Source: Actinobacteria bacterium Ga0077560 (GTDB lineage Bacteria > Actinomycetota > Thermoleophilia > Miltoncostaeales > Miltoncostaeaceae). Taken from it: a stretch of DNA of 40,332 bases. Position 1 is the stretch's first letter. Each line of letters starts with the position of its first letter. A program made the translations under genes and the position numbers. Where the stretch lies: the NCBI GenBank assembly GCA_001464275.1, contig LNFL01000146.1, positions 1 through 40,332 on the forward strand. Reading direction: 5' to 3'. A model generated the notes under the pieces. That model searched no databases, was not told where the DNA came from, and was given only the letters and a program-made list of their open reading frames with translations. Below are positions 32,181 through 39,495 of the stretch, in pieces.

Positions 32181-33127
32181 GGACGGCGGCCCGCCACCAG
32201 GAACGCGGAGGCCATCACCAGGCCCCGCCAGTCCTCCGGGTCCTCCATGGCGATGCTCGCCTCGCGGAACAGCCGGGGCGCGTCGGCCTCCAGCATGGGG
32301 GGCAGGGCGTGGAAGTGGTAGTACAGCGTGCGCACGTCCACGAGCCCCGCCCGCCGGAAGGAATCCGCCAGCAGCAGGGGATTGTGGGTGCGTGAGAGCA
32401 CCTCGTCGTAGCCCGGTTCGTCCTCGTGCCCGCCGCGCACCGGCGGCAGGTCGGTGCGGAACATGCCCTCCAGCCGGGTGAGCGCCCGCTCCAGCCCCTC
32501 GGCCTCCTCGGGGCGCACGCGAGCCCGCAGGGACTCGACGTCCACCAGCGTGTCGCGCACCAGCTCGTGGCTGTACCGGTTCATGGTGAACATGCCGAAC
32601 AGCTGGTTGCGGGCCTCGGCCACCACCAGCCCCCCGGGCACCACCGCGTCGGCCAGCGCGGCCACCACGGCGTCGTCGGCGTCGGCCGGGATGTGGGGGA
32701 GCACGCCCACGCAGATCGCGGCGCCGAAGCGGCGGCCGGGTTCGGCGGGGCAGCGGAACGCCAGCGGGTCCAGCACGCTGCCCTCCCACAGCCGGGCGCC
32801 CGGCACGCCGGCCGGTTCCAGCACGCGGCGGGCCTCGTCGACCATCTCGGGCGTCAGGTCGAAGCCGTAGAGGTCCGCGCCCAGGTCGGTGGCGTCGCGC
32901 AGGAACGAGGCGGGCCCGCAACCGGCGTCCAGCAGCGAGCTCGCGCCCGATGCGGCGATGAGATCGCGCAGGATGTCGCGGTGCACCGGGGGGTGCGGGG
33001 CGTCCTCACCGTAGTACTCGTCGTAGTAGCGCCGGCTCCAGGTCGAATAGCAGTGCTTCACCTGCGCTTCGGCCCGCCGGGCACCCTCCGAGGCCCGCTT
33101 CTCAGCCTCGACCTGAACCTCAGACAT
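32177..33127 (-). CDS. Class I SAM-dependent methyltransferase
   Basis: A 316-residue methyltransferase. A charged N-terminal helix (MSEVQVEAEKRASEGARRAEAQVKHCY) precedes WSRRYYDEYYGEDAPHPPVHRDIL. The SAM loop SLLDAGCGPASFLRDA (about 63-78) is followed by YGFDLTPEMVDEARRVL and AAICVGVLPHIPADADD. A C-terminal YYHFHALPPMLEA segment probably shapes the acceptor site. The ATG at 33127 overlaps the upstream stop by eight bases, and its own stop overlaps the next start. It differs in architecture from the zinc-ribbon methyltransferase upstream, so the operon probably methylates more than one position. Confidence 0.87.
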   Translation of the reverse strand: MSEVQVEAEKRASEGARRAEAQVKHCYSTWSRRYYDEYYGEDAPHPPVHRDILRDLIAASGASSLLDAGCGPASFLRDATDLGADLYGFDLTPEMVDEARRVLEPAGVPGARLWEGSVLDPLAFRCPAEPGRRFGAAICVGVLPHIPADADDAVVAALADAVVPGGLVVAEARNQLFGMFTMNRYSHELVRDTLVDVESLRARVRPEEAEGLERALTRLEGMFRTDLPPVRGGHEDEPGYDEVLSRTHNPLLLADSFRRAGLVDVRTLYYHFHALPPMLEADAPRLFREASIAMEDPEDWRGLVMASAFLVAGRRP

Positions 33128-34142
33128 TGCGCCTCGCCGCGATCCACATGTGCGAGGACAGGCCGTTCTGGGCCAGGAAGCGCTGGAACGGACCGCCCAG
33201 GGCCTCCCACTCCTCCAGCAGCACCCGCCGCAGCAGCGGCTGGCCGTCCAGGTCGACGCGACCGGCCAAAGCGGCCTCCCGCACGAACTCCGCGTCCAAC
33301 TTTCCGGGCGTCGTGGCCGACACCACCGAGAAGCCGTTGCGCTCCAGCAGGCCCGCGAGCGACCCGGGGGTGAACAGGTTGACGTGCTCGGGGTCCACGG
33401 CCAGCGATTCGGCGCCCAGGGTGGCGATGTCGAAGCCCGCCGAGTTTGGGCAGGACAGCACCAGCAGCCCGCCGGGTCGCACGATGCGGGTGCAGTCCCC
33501 GATGAACCGGGTGGGGTCGAACAGGTGCTCGATCACCTCGAACGCCACCAGCACGTCGGCCGGCGGCAGCAGGTGGGCGGCCTCCTCGATGCGGGCCTCC
33601 ACCACGTCCACGCCGCGCTCGCGGCAGGCCGCGGCCATCTGCGGCGTGGGCTCCACCCCCACCACGCGTTCGAAGGCGCCGCTGGCGGTGGCCAGGGCGG
33701 CGAATGTGCCGAAGCCCGGGCCCACCTCCACCAGCGTCCCGCGCGGGACGCCGAAGCTGTCGCAGTAACCGATGATCCGCTCCAGCCACGGGCGGTTCAC
33801 CTTCTCGCGCCGGGTGGCCTCGGACGCCGGGAAGATGTGCTCGGCCCAGTACGCGTAGTTCTCGGAGTTCGCGTAGTAGCCCGCCATGACGGTCTCGGAC
33901 GGGCGCGGGGTCATGTACCGCGTCTCGCATCCTGCGCAGGCGACCCAGGTGAACCCCCACTTGGCGATCGCCGGCTCGGCGTCGCGCCGGCCGCACGCCG
34001 GGCAGGGGACGTGCACGAACTGGTCACGGCGGGCGATCAGCCGCGCCACGTCGCGGGCGAAGGCGGCCTCCTGGCCCTCCAGCAGCTCCGGCGGGCACAG
34101 CTCGGCCTCGCTGAGGGTGGTCTGCGGAACGGCGGAGCTCAT
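33120..34142 (-). CDS. SAM-dependent methyltransferase with zinc-ribbon domain
   Basis: A 340-residue protein. The N-terminal helical part is followed by a four-cysteine ribbon at C47, C50, C69 and C72 (CPACGRRD, CAGCETRYM). The SAM motif LVEVGPGFGTFAAL is at 137-150, then VVGVEPTPQMAAACRERG and VLVAFEVIEHLFDP. The end (GGPFQRFLAQNGLSSHMWIAARR) is similar in style to the methyltransferases at 24852 and 39488, so three proteins of this type lie in the locus. The ATG at 34142 overlaps the stop of the HisF-amidotransferase fusion (ATGA). The substrate is probably the amidated sugar or a related nucleotide sugar. Confidence 0.88.
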   Translation of the reverse strand: MSSAVPQTTLSEAELCPPELLEGQEAAFARDVARLIARRDQFVHVPCPACGRRDAEPAIAKWGFTWVACAGCETRYMTPRPSETVMAGYYANSENYAYWAEHIFPASEATRREKVNRPWLERIIGYCDSFGVPRGTLVEVGPGFGTFAALATASGAFERVVGVEPTPQMAAACRERGVDVVEARIEEAAHLLPPADVLVAFEVIEHLFDPTRFIGDCTRIVRPGGLLVLSCPNSAGFDIATLGAESLAVDPEHVNLFTPGSLAGLLERNGFSVVSATTPGKLDAEFVREAALAGRVDLDGQPLLRRVLLEEWEALGGPFQRFLAQNGLSSHMWIAARRNV

Positions 34143-36229
34143 GCGGCCTCCCGATGGGCGAGGTCGTGCGCCGCGGGTGCGGCGTCGGGGATCTCGTGGC
34201 GGCGCCACTCACCGCGCTCGCGCCACCAGATGCGCGGGTCGCGGAACGTGTCGGCGATGCGGTCGAACTCGCGCTCGGTCATGCCCGTGTACTCCAGCCA
34301 CCGCGCGAGGTCGCGCGGCTTGACCGGGTCGTAGCGGCGCACCAGCTCGACGCCCTCCTGGCGGGTCATGAGGCCCGCGCGGATGTCCTTGCAGACGTGG
34401 TCCGTGCAGCGGCCGTAGCCGAACTTGACGTACTTGAGCCAGTCGTGGACGCCGTTCTCGTGCATGTCGTCCAGGTTCGACATGCGGCGGTAGGTCCTGT
34501 CGAACGGCTCGTCGGAGGTCTCGAACCCGTACTCGTCGATGATCATCTTCGTGTGGGTGTTGGCCTCCCAGTGCACGAAGTTGCCCAGGTAGAGGCCGCG
34601 GGTGCCCACGTCCATCAGCTCGCGGTCGGTGGGGTACATGAAGGTGGTGAGGTCCGCGGGACGCAGGCCCTCCAGCCCCGTGAACCAGTTCCACTCGTAG
34701 CCACGGGCGAAGTGCTCGAAGCGGTCCCGGTAGCTCATCTCCGGGAAGTCGTCGAAGCTGAACTGCCCGCCCAGGTCCATGTAGCCGTGCTCGCCCCAGA
34801 TGACCAGCGGGATGCCGTGCTGGGCGGCCACGCGCACCGGGGCGGTGGTGATGCCCACGTGGGCGTGCCAGTTCATGTCGCCCATCACCACGAAGGCCAG
34901 GCGGTTGAGCTTCTTGAGGGTGGTGACCGACGGCGAGACCAGCACGTGGTCCACGTCGAACACCTCCTTCATGCGGTGCATGTTCCGCCAGCCCGCGGGC
35001 GTCCAGTTGTTGCCGTTGTAGGTCACCAGCAGCGGGTTGAAGCCCAGCTCGTTCTTGATGACGTGCGCCTGGTACCAGCTGTCCTTGCCGCCGCTCACCG
35101 GGATGACGACGTCGTGGCGGCTCCCGTCGCGGCTGCGGTGGCGCTCCAGCAGCTCGATGAGCAGCTCGGTGCGGCGCGACCACTCGTCGGTGGAGATGGC
35201 GGCCTTCATGTCGGCGGCGCGGCACCCGGTGCACACCCCGTCCTCGTCGAACTCCAGCGGCACGGCCGACAGCGAGGGGTACACGCAGCGCGTGCACCAG
35301 CGCGGCGGCGCGGCGGGCGGCTCGGTGTCGCGCGGCAGCGGGCGGCGGGCGGCGGCGTACCGCTCGGCCAGCCGGCCGTCTCGGCGGGTGCGGTCGTAGT
35401 CGGGCTCCCGGGGGAACCGGCGGCTGCCCAGGCGCACGGGGCGCATGGGGATGCCGGCCGAGATGCACGCCTGCTTGGCGTTCGGGTAGCTCAGCTCGAA
35501 GAAGTGGAAGATGTTCGCCGCGGCGGCCGCGCTGGCCCCGCCGGAGGTGATGGCGGCGGGGACGTGCTCGTACCGGCCCACCCCGCCGCAGGCGATCACC
35601 GGCACGCGGGTGGCGCGGGTGACCTCCTGGATGAGCGACAGGTCGTAGCCGTGGCCGCAGCCGTCGCGGTCCACCGAGTTCAGGAAGATCTCCCCGGCGC
35701 CCAGGCGCTCCATCTCGCGCGCCAGCTCGGCGGGGTGCAGACCCGTGGGGGTGCGGCCCCCGTGGATCATGGCCTCCAGCTTCCCGTCGTCGCGGCGCAT
35801 CGCGTCGATGCCCACCACGATGCACTGCGAGCCGAAGCGGCCGGCGGCCTGCGCCACCAGCTCCGGGGTCTCGACCGGCGCGGTGGTGAGCACCACCTTG
35901 TCGGCGCCTGCGGCCAGGCGGTCCTCGATGTCGGCGATCGTGCGGATGCGGCCGCCCACCGTGAGCGGCATGAGGCACGCCGGGGCGACGGTGCGCAGCA
36001 CGTCGAGGCCCGTGGACCCCTCCAGCCGCACCTCCAGGTCGTCGCGGCGCAGGTCGTGCCGGTCCTCGGTGGAGATGTCGATGAGCACCAGCTCGTCCAC
36101 GTTCCAGTGCGAGAAGCGCTCGATGGTGGACACCGGGTTCCCGATGACCTGGTGCACGCGGAACCACTGGCTGCGCACCAGCAGGCCGTGCTTGAGCAGC
36201 AGAACCGGGACCAGACGCGGGCGGCTCAT
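34139..36229 (-). CDS. Fusion of HisF2/AglZ-like subunit and PseA/WbpG-like N-acetyl sugar amidotransferase
   Basis: One uninterrupted 696-residue protein with two parts. Residues 1 to about 260 are a HisF-type barrel of the acetamidino-modification branch (RLVPVLLLKHGLLVRSQWF, LTVGGRIRTIADI, FLNSVDRDG, VIACGGVGRYEHV). The Asp that true HisF has near the N-terminus is replaced by LLL. A linker of about 50 residues follows. Residues from 311 are the PP-loop amidotransferase: zinc cysteines C312, C315, C333 and C336, ATP loop PVSGGKDSWYQ with SGGKDS at 379-384, then LVIWGEHGYMDLGG and WLKYVKFGYGR. In Pseudomonas, WbpG, HisH2 and HisF2 are separate proteins that turn an N-acetyl group into acetamidino. 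Here the ammonia channel and the acceptor enzyme are joined. The ATG overlaps the HisH stop. Confidence 0.9.
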   Translation of the reverse strand: MSRPRLVPVLLLKHGLLVRSQWFRVHQVIGNPVSTIERFSHWNVDELVLIDISTEDRHDLRRDDLEVRLEGSTGLDVLRTVAPACLMPLTVGGRIRTIADIEDRLAAGADKVVLTTAPVETPELVAQAAGRFGSQCIVVGIDAMRRDDGKLEAMIHGGRTPTGLHPAELAREMERLGAGEIFLNSVDRDGCGHGYDLSLIQEVTRATRVPVIACGGVGRYEHVPAAITSGGASAAAAANIFHFFELSYPNAKQACISAGIPMRPVRLGSRRFPREPDYDRTRRDGRLAERYAAARRPLPRDTEPPAAPPRWCTRCVYPSLSAVPLEFDEDGVCTGCRAADMKAAISTDEWSRRTELLIELLERHRSRDGSRHDVVIPVSGGKDSWYQAHVIKNELGFNPLLVTYNGNNWTPAGWRNMHRMKEVFDVDHVLVSPSVTTLKKLNRLAFVVMGDMNWHAHVGITTAPVRVAAQHGIPLVIWGEHGYMDLGGQFSFDDFPEMSYRDRFEHFARGYEWNWFTGLEGLRPADLTTFMYPTDRELMDVGTRGLYLGNFVHWEANTHTKMIIDEYGFETSDEPFDRTYRRMSNLDDMHENGVHDWLKYVKFGYGRCTDHVCKDIRAGLMTRQEGVELVRRYDPVKPRDLARWLEYTGMTEREFDRIADTFRDPRIWWRERGEWRRHEIPDAAPAAHDLAHREAA

Positions 36230-36849
36230 GCGTGCACCCCCTGCTCGACGCGCGCCAGGAAGTGCTCCATCACGGCCAGGCCGTCGTCCTGGCTCTTCTC
36301 CGGGTGGAACTGCACGCCCCACACGTTGTCCTTCGCCACGGCGGCCGCCACGTACTGGCCGCCGATGTCCGTGGACGCCTGGATGTGGTCCGGGTCGCCG
36401 AACACGTGGTAGCTGTGCACGAAGTAGAAGCACCCGCCGTCGCCGGGAACCGGGCCCTCGGGACGCACCACGCTCGTGTCGCACCAGCCGGTGTTGGGCA
36501 CGCGCTGCTCGGGGTCCGGCGGGTCGAGGCGCAGCACGGTGCCGGGGATGAGCCCCAGACCCTGGAAGGCGCCGTGCTCGGTGCCCAGGTCGGCCAGCAG
36601 CTGCATGCCCAGGCAGATCCCCAGCAGCGGACGACCCGACTGGGCGTGCGCCAGGATGGGCTCCACCAGGCGGCCATCGCGCAGCGAGGCCATGCCGTCG
36701 CCGAATGCGCCCACACCGGGCAGCACGAGCGCGCGGGCCGTGGCCACCTCGGCGGGGTCGCGGGTTGCGCGGGCCTCGGCGCCGACACGGCGCAGCGCCT
36801 GGAGGACGGACTCCAGGTTCGACAGGCCCAGGTCGACGACCGTGACCAG
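36226..36849 (-). CDS. hisH2: HisH-like glutaminase subunit for sugar amidination, CTG start
   Basis: A 207-residue class I glutamine amidotransferase. The triad is intact: C79 in GICLGMQLLA, and H182 and E184 in VQFHPEKSQ. The oxyanion region is LVLPGVGAFGDGMASL. Similarity to HisH begins at VTVVDLGLSNLESVLQALRRVG. The only codon that fits is CTG at 36849, placed six bases after GGAGG; no ATG, GTG or TTG in frame lies upstream before the similarity ends. The protein supplies ammonia from glutamine to the HisF-like domain of the next gene, with which it overlaps by ATGA. It is the first gene of the operon and follows a sigma-28-like promoter by about 50 bases. The locus has no other histidine genes, so a histidine-pathway role is unlikely. 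Confidence 0.88.
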   Translation of the reverse strand: MVTVVDLGLSNLESVLQALRRVGAEARATRDPAEVATARALVLPGVGAFGDGMASLRDGRLVEPILAHAQSGRPLLGICLGMQLLADLGTEHGAFQGLGLIPGTVLRLDPPDPEQRVPNTGWCDTSVVRPEGPVPGDGGCFYFVHSYHVFGDPDHIQASTDIGGQYVAAAVAKDNVWGVQFHPEKSQDDGLAVMEHFLARVEQGVHA

Positions 36850-36898
36850 GGGGCACCTCCGGCACGAGTGGGGAACAGCACGGGCGTGAGCCCCCCCT

Positions 36899-36927
36899 AC
36901 CTCGGCAGGAGCGCCGGAGACTTGAAT
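36899..36927 (-). promoter_or_regulatory. Sigma-28-like promoter for the HisH operon
   Basis: Minus strand: ATTCAA (36927-36922), 15-base spacer, GCCGAGGT (36906-36899). The predicted leader to the CTG start is about 43 bases and contains GGAGG. It reads a six-gene overlapping operon down to 29666. Confidence 0.6.
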
Positions 36928-36933
36928 CCCCCG

Positions 36934-36957
36934 GGGACGGGCCTCCCTGCCCGTCCC
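36934..36957 (-). terminator. Terminator after the secreted-protein gene
   Basis: GGGACGGGC (36934-36942) and GCCCGTCCC (36949-36957) form a 9-bp stem with a 6-base loop, 13 bases beyond the stop at 36971. It separates that gene from the HisH operon on the same strand and lies just upstream of its sigma-28-like promoter. Confidence 0.65.
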
Positions 36958-36970
36958 GCGGAGTTCGGCG

Positions 36971-37813
36971 TCAGCTCTTCTCGGCGGGCTCCGCCACGCT
37001 GACGGTGCTGGCCGGCGTGGGCACGGCGGCCGACGCGTTGAATGCGGTGACCGCCAGGTTCGGCGCGGCCCACACGTGCACGCCGATCCGGGACGTGCTG
37101 CCCGGGGTGCAGGCGGTGCCCAGGGCGGCCTGGGCGCCGTCGGTCACGAGGCGCCCGCCGACCCAGCGCAGGAACTGCGTGCCGCTGTTCCAGCGGAAGG
37201 TCTGGACGGTGTTGAGCGTGCCGTCCAGGGCCGCGGCGCGCAGCACCGAGCGCATGCCGCGCTCGTTGCCGGCGTCCACCTTCACCGACACCGTGGATTC
37301 GGTGACCGCGGTGCAGGTGCCGCGGAAGCTGTAACCCACCAGGCCCTTGGGGTTGCTGGCGTTGGTGACGTCCACGACCCGGTAGGCGGTGGTGGACAGC
37401 ACGAACTTCGGGTCCACGCCGCCGGTGGTGCGGAACTTCTTGGAGTAGCGGTACTTGGGGGTGCGGATGAACACCCGCACGCGCGTGTCCACGCGGTTGC
37501 TGGCGTTCGCCGCGACGGCGGTGGCGAAGTCGGTCTGGCTGCTGGCGCTCAGCGCCTGCCCGGTGCGCGTGAGGTACTGGGTGTCGGCGCCGGTGAGCAC
37601 GCCGACGCTGCGGCCGCTGCGGAGCACGACGCGCAGGGCGGGGCCGTTGCTGCCCGCGTCGGCGCGGAGCGTGAACCCTGCGGGGGTGACGGTGGCCGGG
37701 TCGACGACGCCCGCGAAGTGGAACTCGCGGGGGGTGGCGGCGACGGCCGGGGCGACGGCCACGGTGGCGAGGATCGCCGCGCCCGCACCGAGGGCACCGA
37801 TGCTGCGGATCAT
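36971..37813 (-). CDS. Secreted protein of unknown function
   Basis: A 280-residue protein that I do not recognise. The N-terminal signal peptide MIRSIGALGAGAAILATVAV ends near APAVAA. The mature part is beta-rich, with FHFAGVVDPATVTPAGFTLRADAG, VVLRSGRSVGVLTGADTQYL and FRWNSGTQFLRWVGGRLVTDG. Two cysteines, one in RGTCTAV and one in LGTACTPG, could form a disulfide. The ATG at 37813 is supported by AGGAGAA. It stands alone between two sigma-28-like operons, and its own upstream region shows no such promoter. It may be a cell-surface protein. Confidence 0.75.
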   Translation of the reverse strand: MIRSIGALGAGAAILATVAVAPAVAATPREFHFAGVVDPATVTPAGFTLRADAGSNGPALRVVLRSGRSVGVLTGADTQYLTRTGQALSASSQTDFATAVAANASNRVDTRVRVFIRTPKYRYSKKFRTTGGVDPKFVLSTTAYRVVDVTNASNPKGLVGYSFRGTCTAVTESTVSVKVDAGNERGMRSVLRAAALDGTLNTVQTFRWNSGTQFLRWVGGRLVTDGAQAALGTACTPGSTSRIGVHVWAAPNLAVTAFNASAAVPTPASTVSVAEPAEKS

Positions 37814-37951
37814 GGGGTTCTCCTGGAGTTCTGGGCCGGCCGGATCGTGGGGGTGGCCGGACGCTGCAGACGCTACGAGCGGTGTGTGAGGCCCGGGCAC
37901 GTCGATTCGTCAGGAGTTCCGCAGCGATCGTGAGCAAACCGGTCGCGGCGG

Positions 37952-37978
37952 TAAGGAAACCGTGACGGACGCCGATAC
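37952..37978 (+). promoter_or_regulatory. Sigma-28-like promoter for the second amidotransferase operon
   Basis: TAAG (37952-37955), 15-base spacer, GCCGATAC (37971-37978), then 9 bases and the ATG at 37988. This is the site closest to the classical TAAA-N15-GCCGATAA form. No ribosome site lies before the ATG, so a leaderless transcript is likely. Confidence 0.6.
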
Positions 37979-37987
37979 CCGGGCGCG

Positions 37988-39118
37988 ATGAGGTACTGCG
38001 TCCACTGCGTCCTGCCGGACACCCGCCCGAACCTGGTGCTCGACGAGCACGGGGTGTGCAACGCCTGCCGCGGCCACGGCCGCAGGCCCGAGGTGGACTG
38101 GGACGCCCGGGCCCGCGACTGGGAGCGCGTGGCGGCCGGCGCCCGCGCCCGCGCCCGCGGCGGCTACGACTGCCTCATCCCGGTGAGCGGCGGCAAGGAC
38201 AGCACCTGGCAGGTGGTTACGGCGCTGGAGGCCGGCCTGCGCCCCCTGTGCGTGACGTGGAAGACCCCGGCGCGGACGGCCATCGGCCAGCGCAACCTCG
38301 ACAACCTGGTCTCCCTCGGCGTCGACCACATCGACTACCAGGTGAGCCCGGACGTGGAGCGCCGCTTCATGCTGGAGGCGTTCGCCCGGCTGGGCGACCC
38401 CGCCATCCCCATGCACATGGCGCTGTTCGCGATCCCGCTGAACATCGCGGTGCGCTTCGGCATCCCGCTGGTGGTGTGGGGCGAGAACTCGGCGGCCGAG
38501 TACGGCACCACCGGGGGCGAGGGCCTGGGCGTGAGGCTCGACGGCGCCTGGCTGCGCCGGTTCGGGGTGACCCACGGCACCACCTGGCGCGACTGGGTGG
38601 GCGATGCGCTCACCGAGCGGGACATGGTTCCGTACCGGGGGCCGTCCGACGCCGAGCTGGAGTCCGCCGGCGTGGAGGCCGTGTTCCTGGGCCACTTCTT
38701 CGCGTGGGACCCGGAGCGGGTGCTGGAGGTCGCCACCGCCAACGGCTTCCGGGCCGACCCGGGCGGGCCGCGCACCGGCTACTACGACTACGCCGACATC
38801 GACGACGACCTCATCTCGGTGCACCACTGGCTGAAGTGGCACAAGTTCGGCTTCACGCGCACGTACGACAACCTGTCGCTGGAGATCCGGAACGCCCGGA
38901 TCAGCCGTGACCGGGCGGTCGAGGTGATCCGCGAGCGGGGCTTCGAGGCCCCGGTGTCCGACATCCGCCGCTTCTGCGAGGTCACCGGCATCGACGAGGA
39001 CCGCTTCACGCGCATCGCCGACACGTTCCGCGATGAGGCCATCTGGCGCCGCCGGGACGGGCGGTGGGTGATCGACGACTTCCTGATCCCCGACTGGGAA
39101 TGGAGCGAGGCGGCATGA
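37988..39118 (+). CDS. PseA/WbpG-like N-acetyl sugar amidotransferase (stand-alone)
   Basis: A 376-residue PP-loop enzyme. Zinc cysteines are C4, C7, C24 and C27 (RYCVHCVLP, GVCNACRGH). The ATP loop is PVSGGKDSTWQ with SGGKDS at 67-72. PLVVWGENSAAEYG and WLKWHKFGFTRTYDNLS complete the family pattern, and the C-terminus matches that of the fusion protein (RIADTFRDEAIWRR). It activates an N-acyl sugar with ATP for attack by ammonia, giving an amidino group (family knowledge, PseA/WbpG). Unlike the fusion, it has no HisF part and no HisH nearby, so it may borrow ammonia or the partner from the other operon, or use another amine. The stop overlaps the next start (ATGA). Confidence 0.88.
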   Translation: MRYCVHCVLPDTRPNLVLDEHGVCNACRGHGRRPEVDWDARARDWERVAAGARARARGGYDCLIPVSGGKDSTWQVVTALEAGLRPLCVTWKTPARTAIGQRNLDNLVSLGVDHIDYQVSPDVERRFMLEAFARLGDPAIPMHMALFAIPLNIAVRFGIPLVVWGENSAAEYGTTGGEGLGVRLDGAWLRRFGVTHGTTWRDWVGDALTERDMVPYRGPSDAELESAGVEAVFLGHFFAWDPERVLEVATANGFRADPGGPRTGYYDYADIDDDLISVHHWLKWHKFGFTRTYDNLSLEIRNARISRDRAVEVIRERGFEAPVSDIRRFCEVTGIDEDRFTRIADTFRDEAIWRRRDGRWVIDDFLIPDWEWSEAA

Positions 39119-39495
39119 ACCTCACGCGCAACGACCCCCCGCGGGCGTACTCCTGCGGCATCCGGGACGAGGTCGTGATCCACGACTGCGGCCGTGTCGC
39201 CCTGGAGCCCGACGAGCAGGTCACCTTCACCACGCCGTCCGGCGGGGAGTACGACCTGGCCCGCAAGTCGTGGGGCTTCTACGCCACCCCGTCGCTGAAC
39301 GCCCGCCTGCCGCGGTTCGGCCTGCGCGCCGTGCTGGTGCGCAACACCAAGCGGCAGTGGTTCGTGATGCTGGTCGAGGACGGCCACGAGGACGCGTTCG
39401 CCGAGTACCTGGCCGCCGAGGAGCTGGTGGTGGTGGCCCGCATGGACGACGCCAAGGATCTCGAGGCCCTCGAGCGGGAGGTCACCCGTGGCTGA
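39115..39495 (+). CDS. Small protein of unknown function coupled to the amidotransferase
   Basis: A 126-residue soluble protein that I do not recognise. It looks mainly beta-rich: SCGIRDEVVIHDCGRVALEPDEQVTFTT, then SWGFYATPSLNARLPRFGLRAVLVRN, RQWFVMLVEDGHEDAFAEYLAAEEL and a charged C-terminus. The ATG at 39115 overlaps the amidotransferase stop, and its own end overlaps the methyltransferase start by eight bases. This tight coupling suggests that it works with the amidotransferase, for example as an accessory subunit or on the same sugar. Confidence 0.75.
   Translation: MNLTRNDPPRAYSCGIRDEVVIHDCGRVALEPDEQVTFTTPSGGEYDLARKSWGFYATPSLNARLPRFGLRAVLVRNTKRQWFVMLVEDGHEDAFAEYLAAEELVVVARMDDAKDLEALEREVTRG

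Noticed and set aside
36226..36849. HisH and HisF as histidine biosynthesis enzymes.
   Set aside because: The HisF part has lost the N-terminal catalytic Asp, is fused to a sugar amidotransferase, and no other his genes are nearby.
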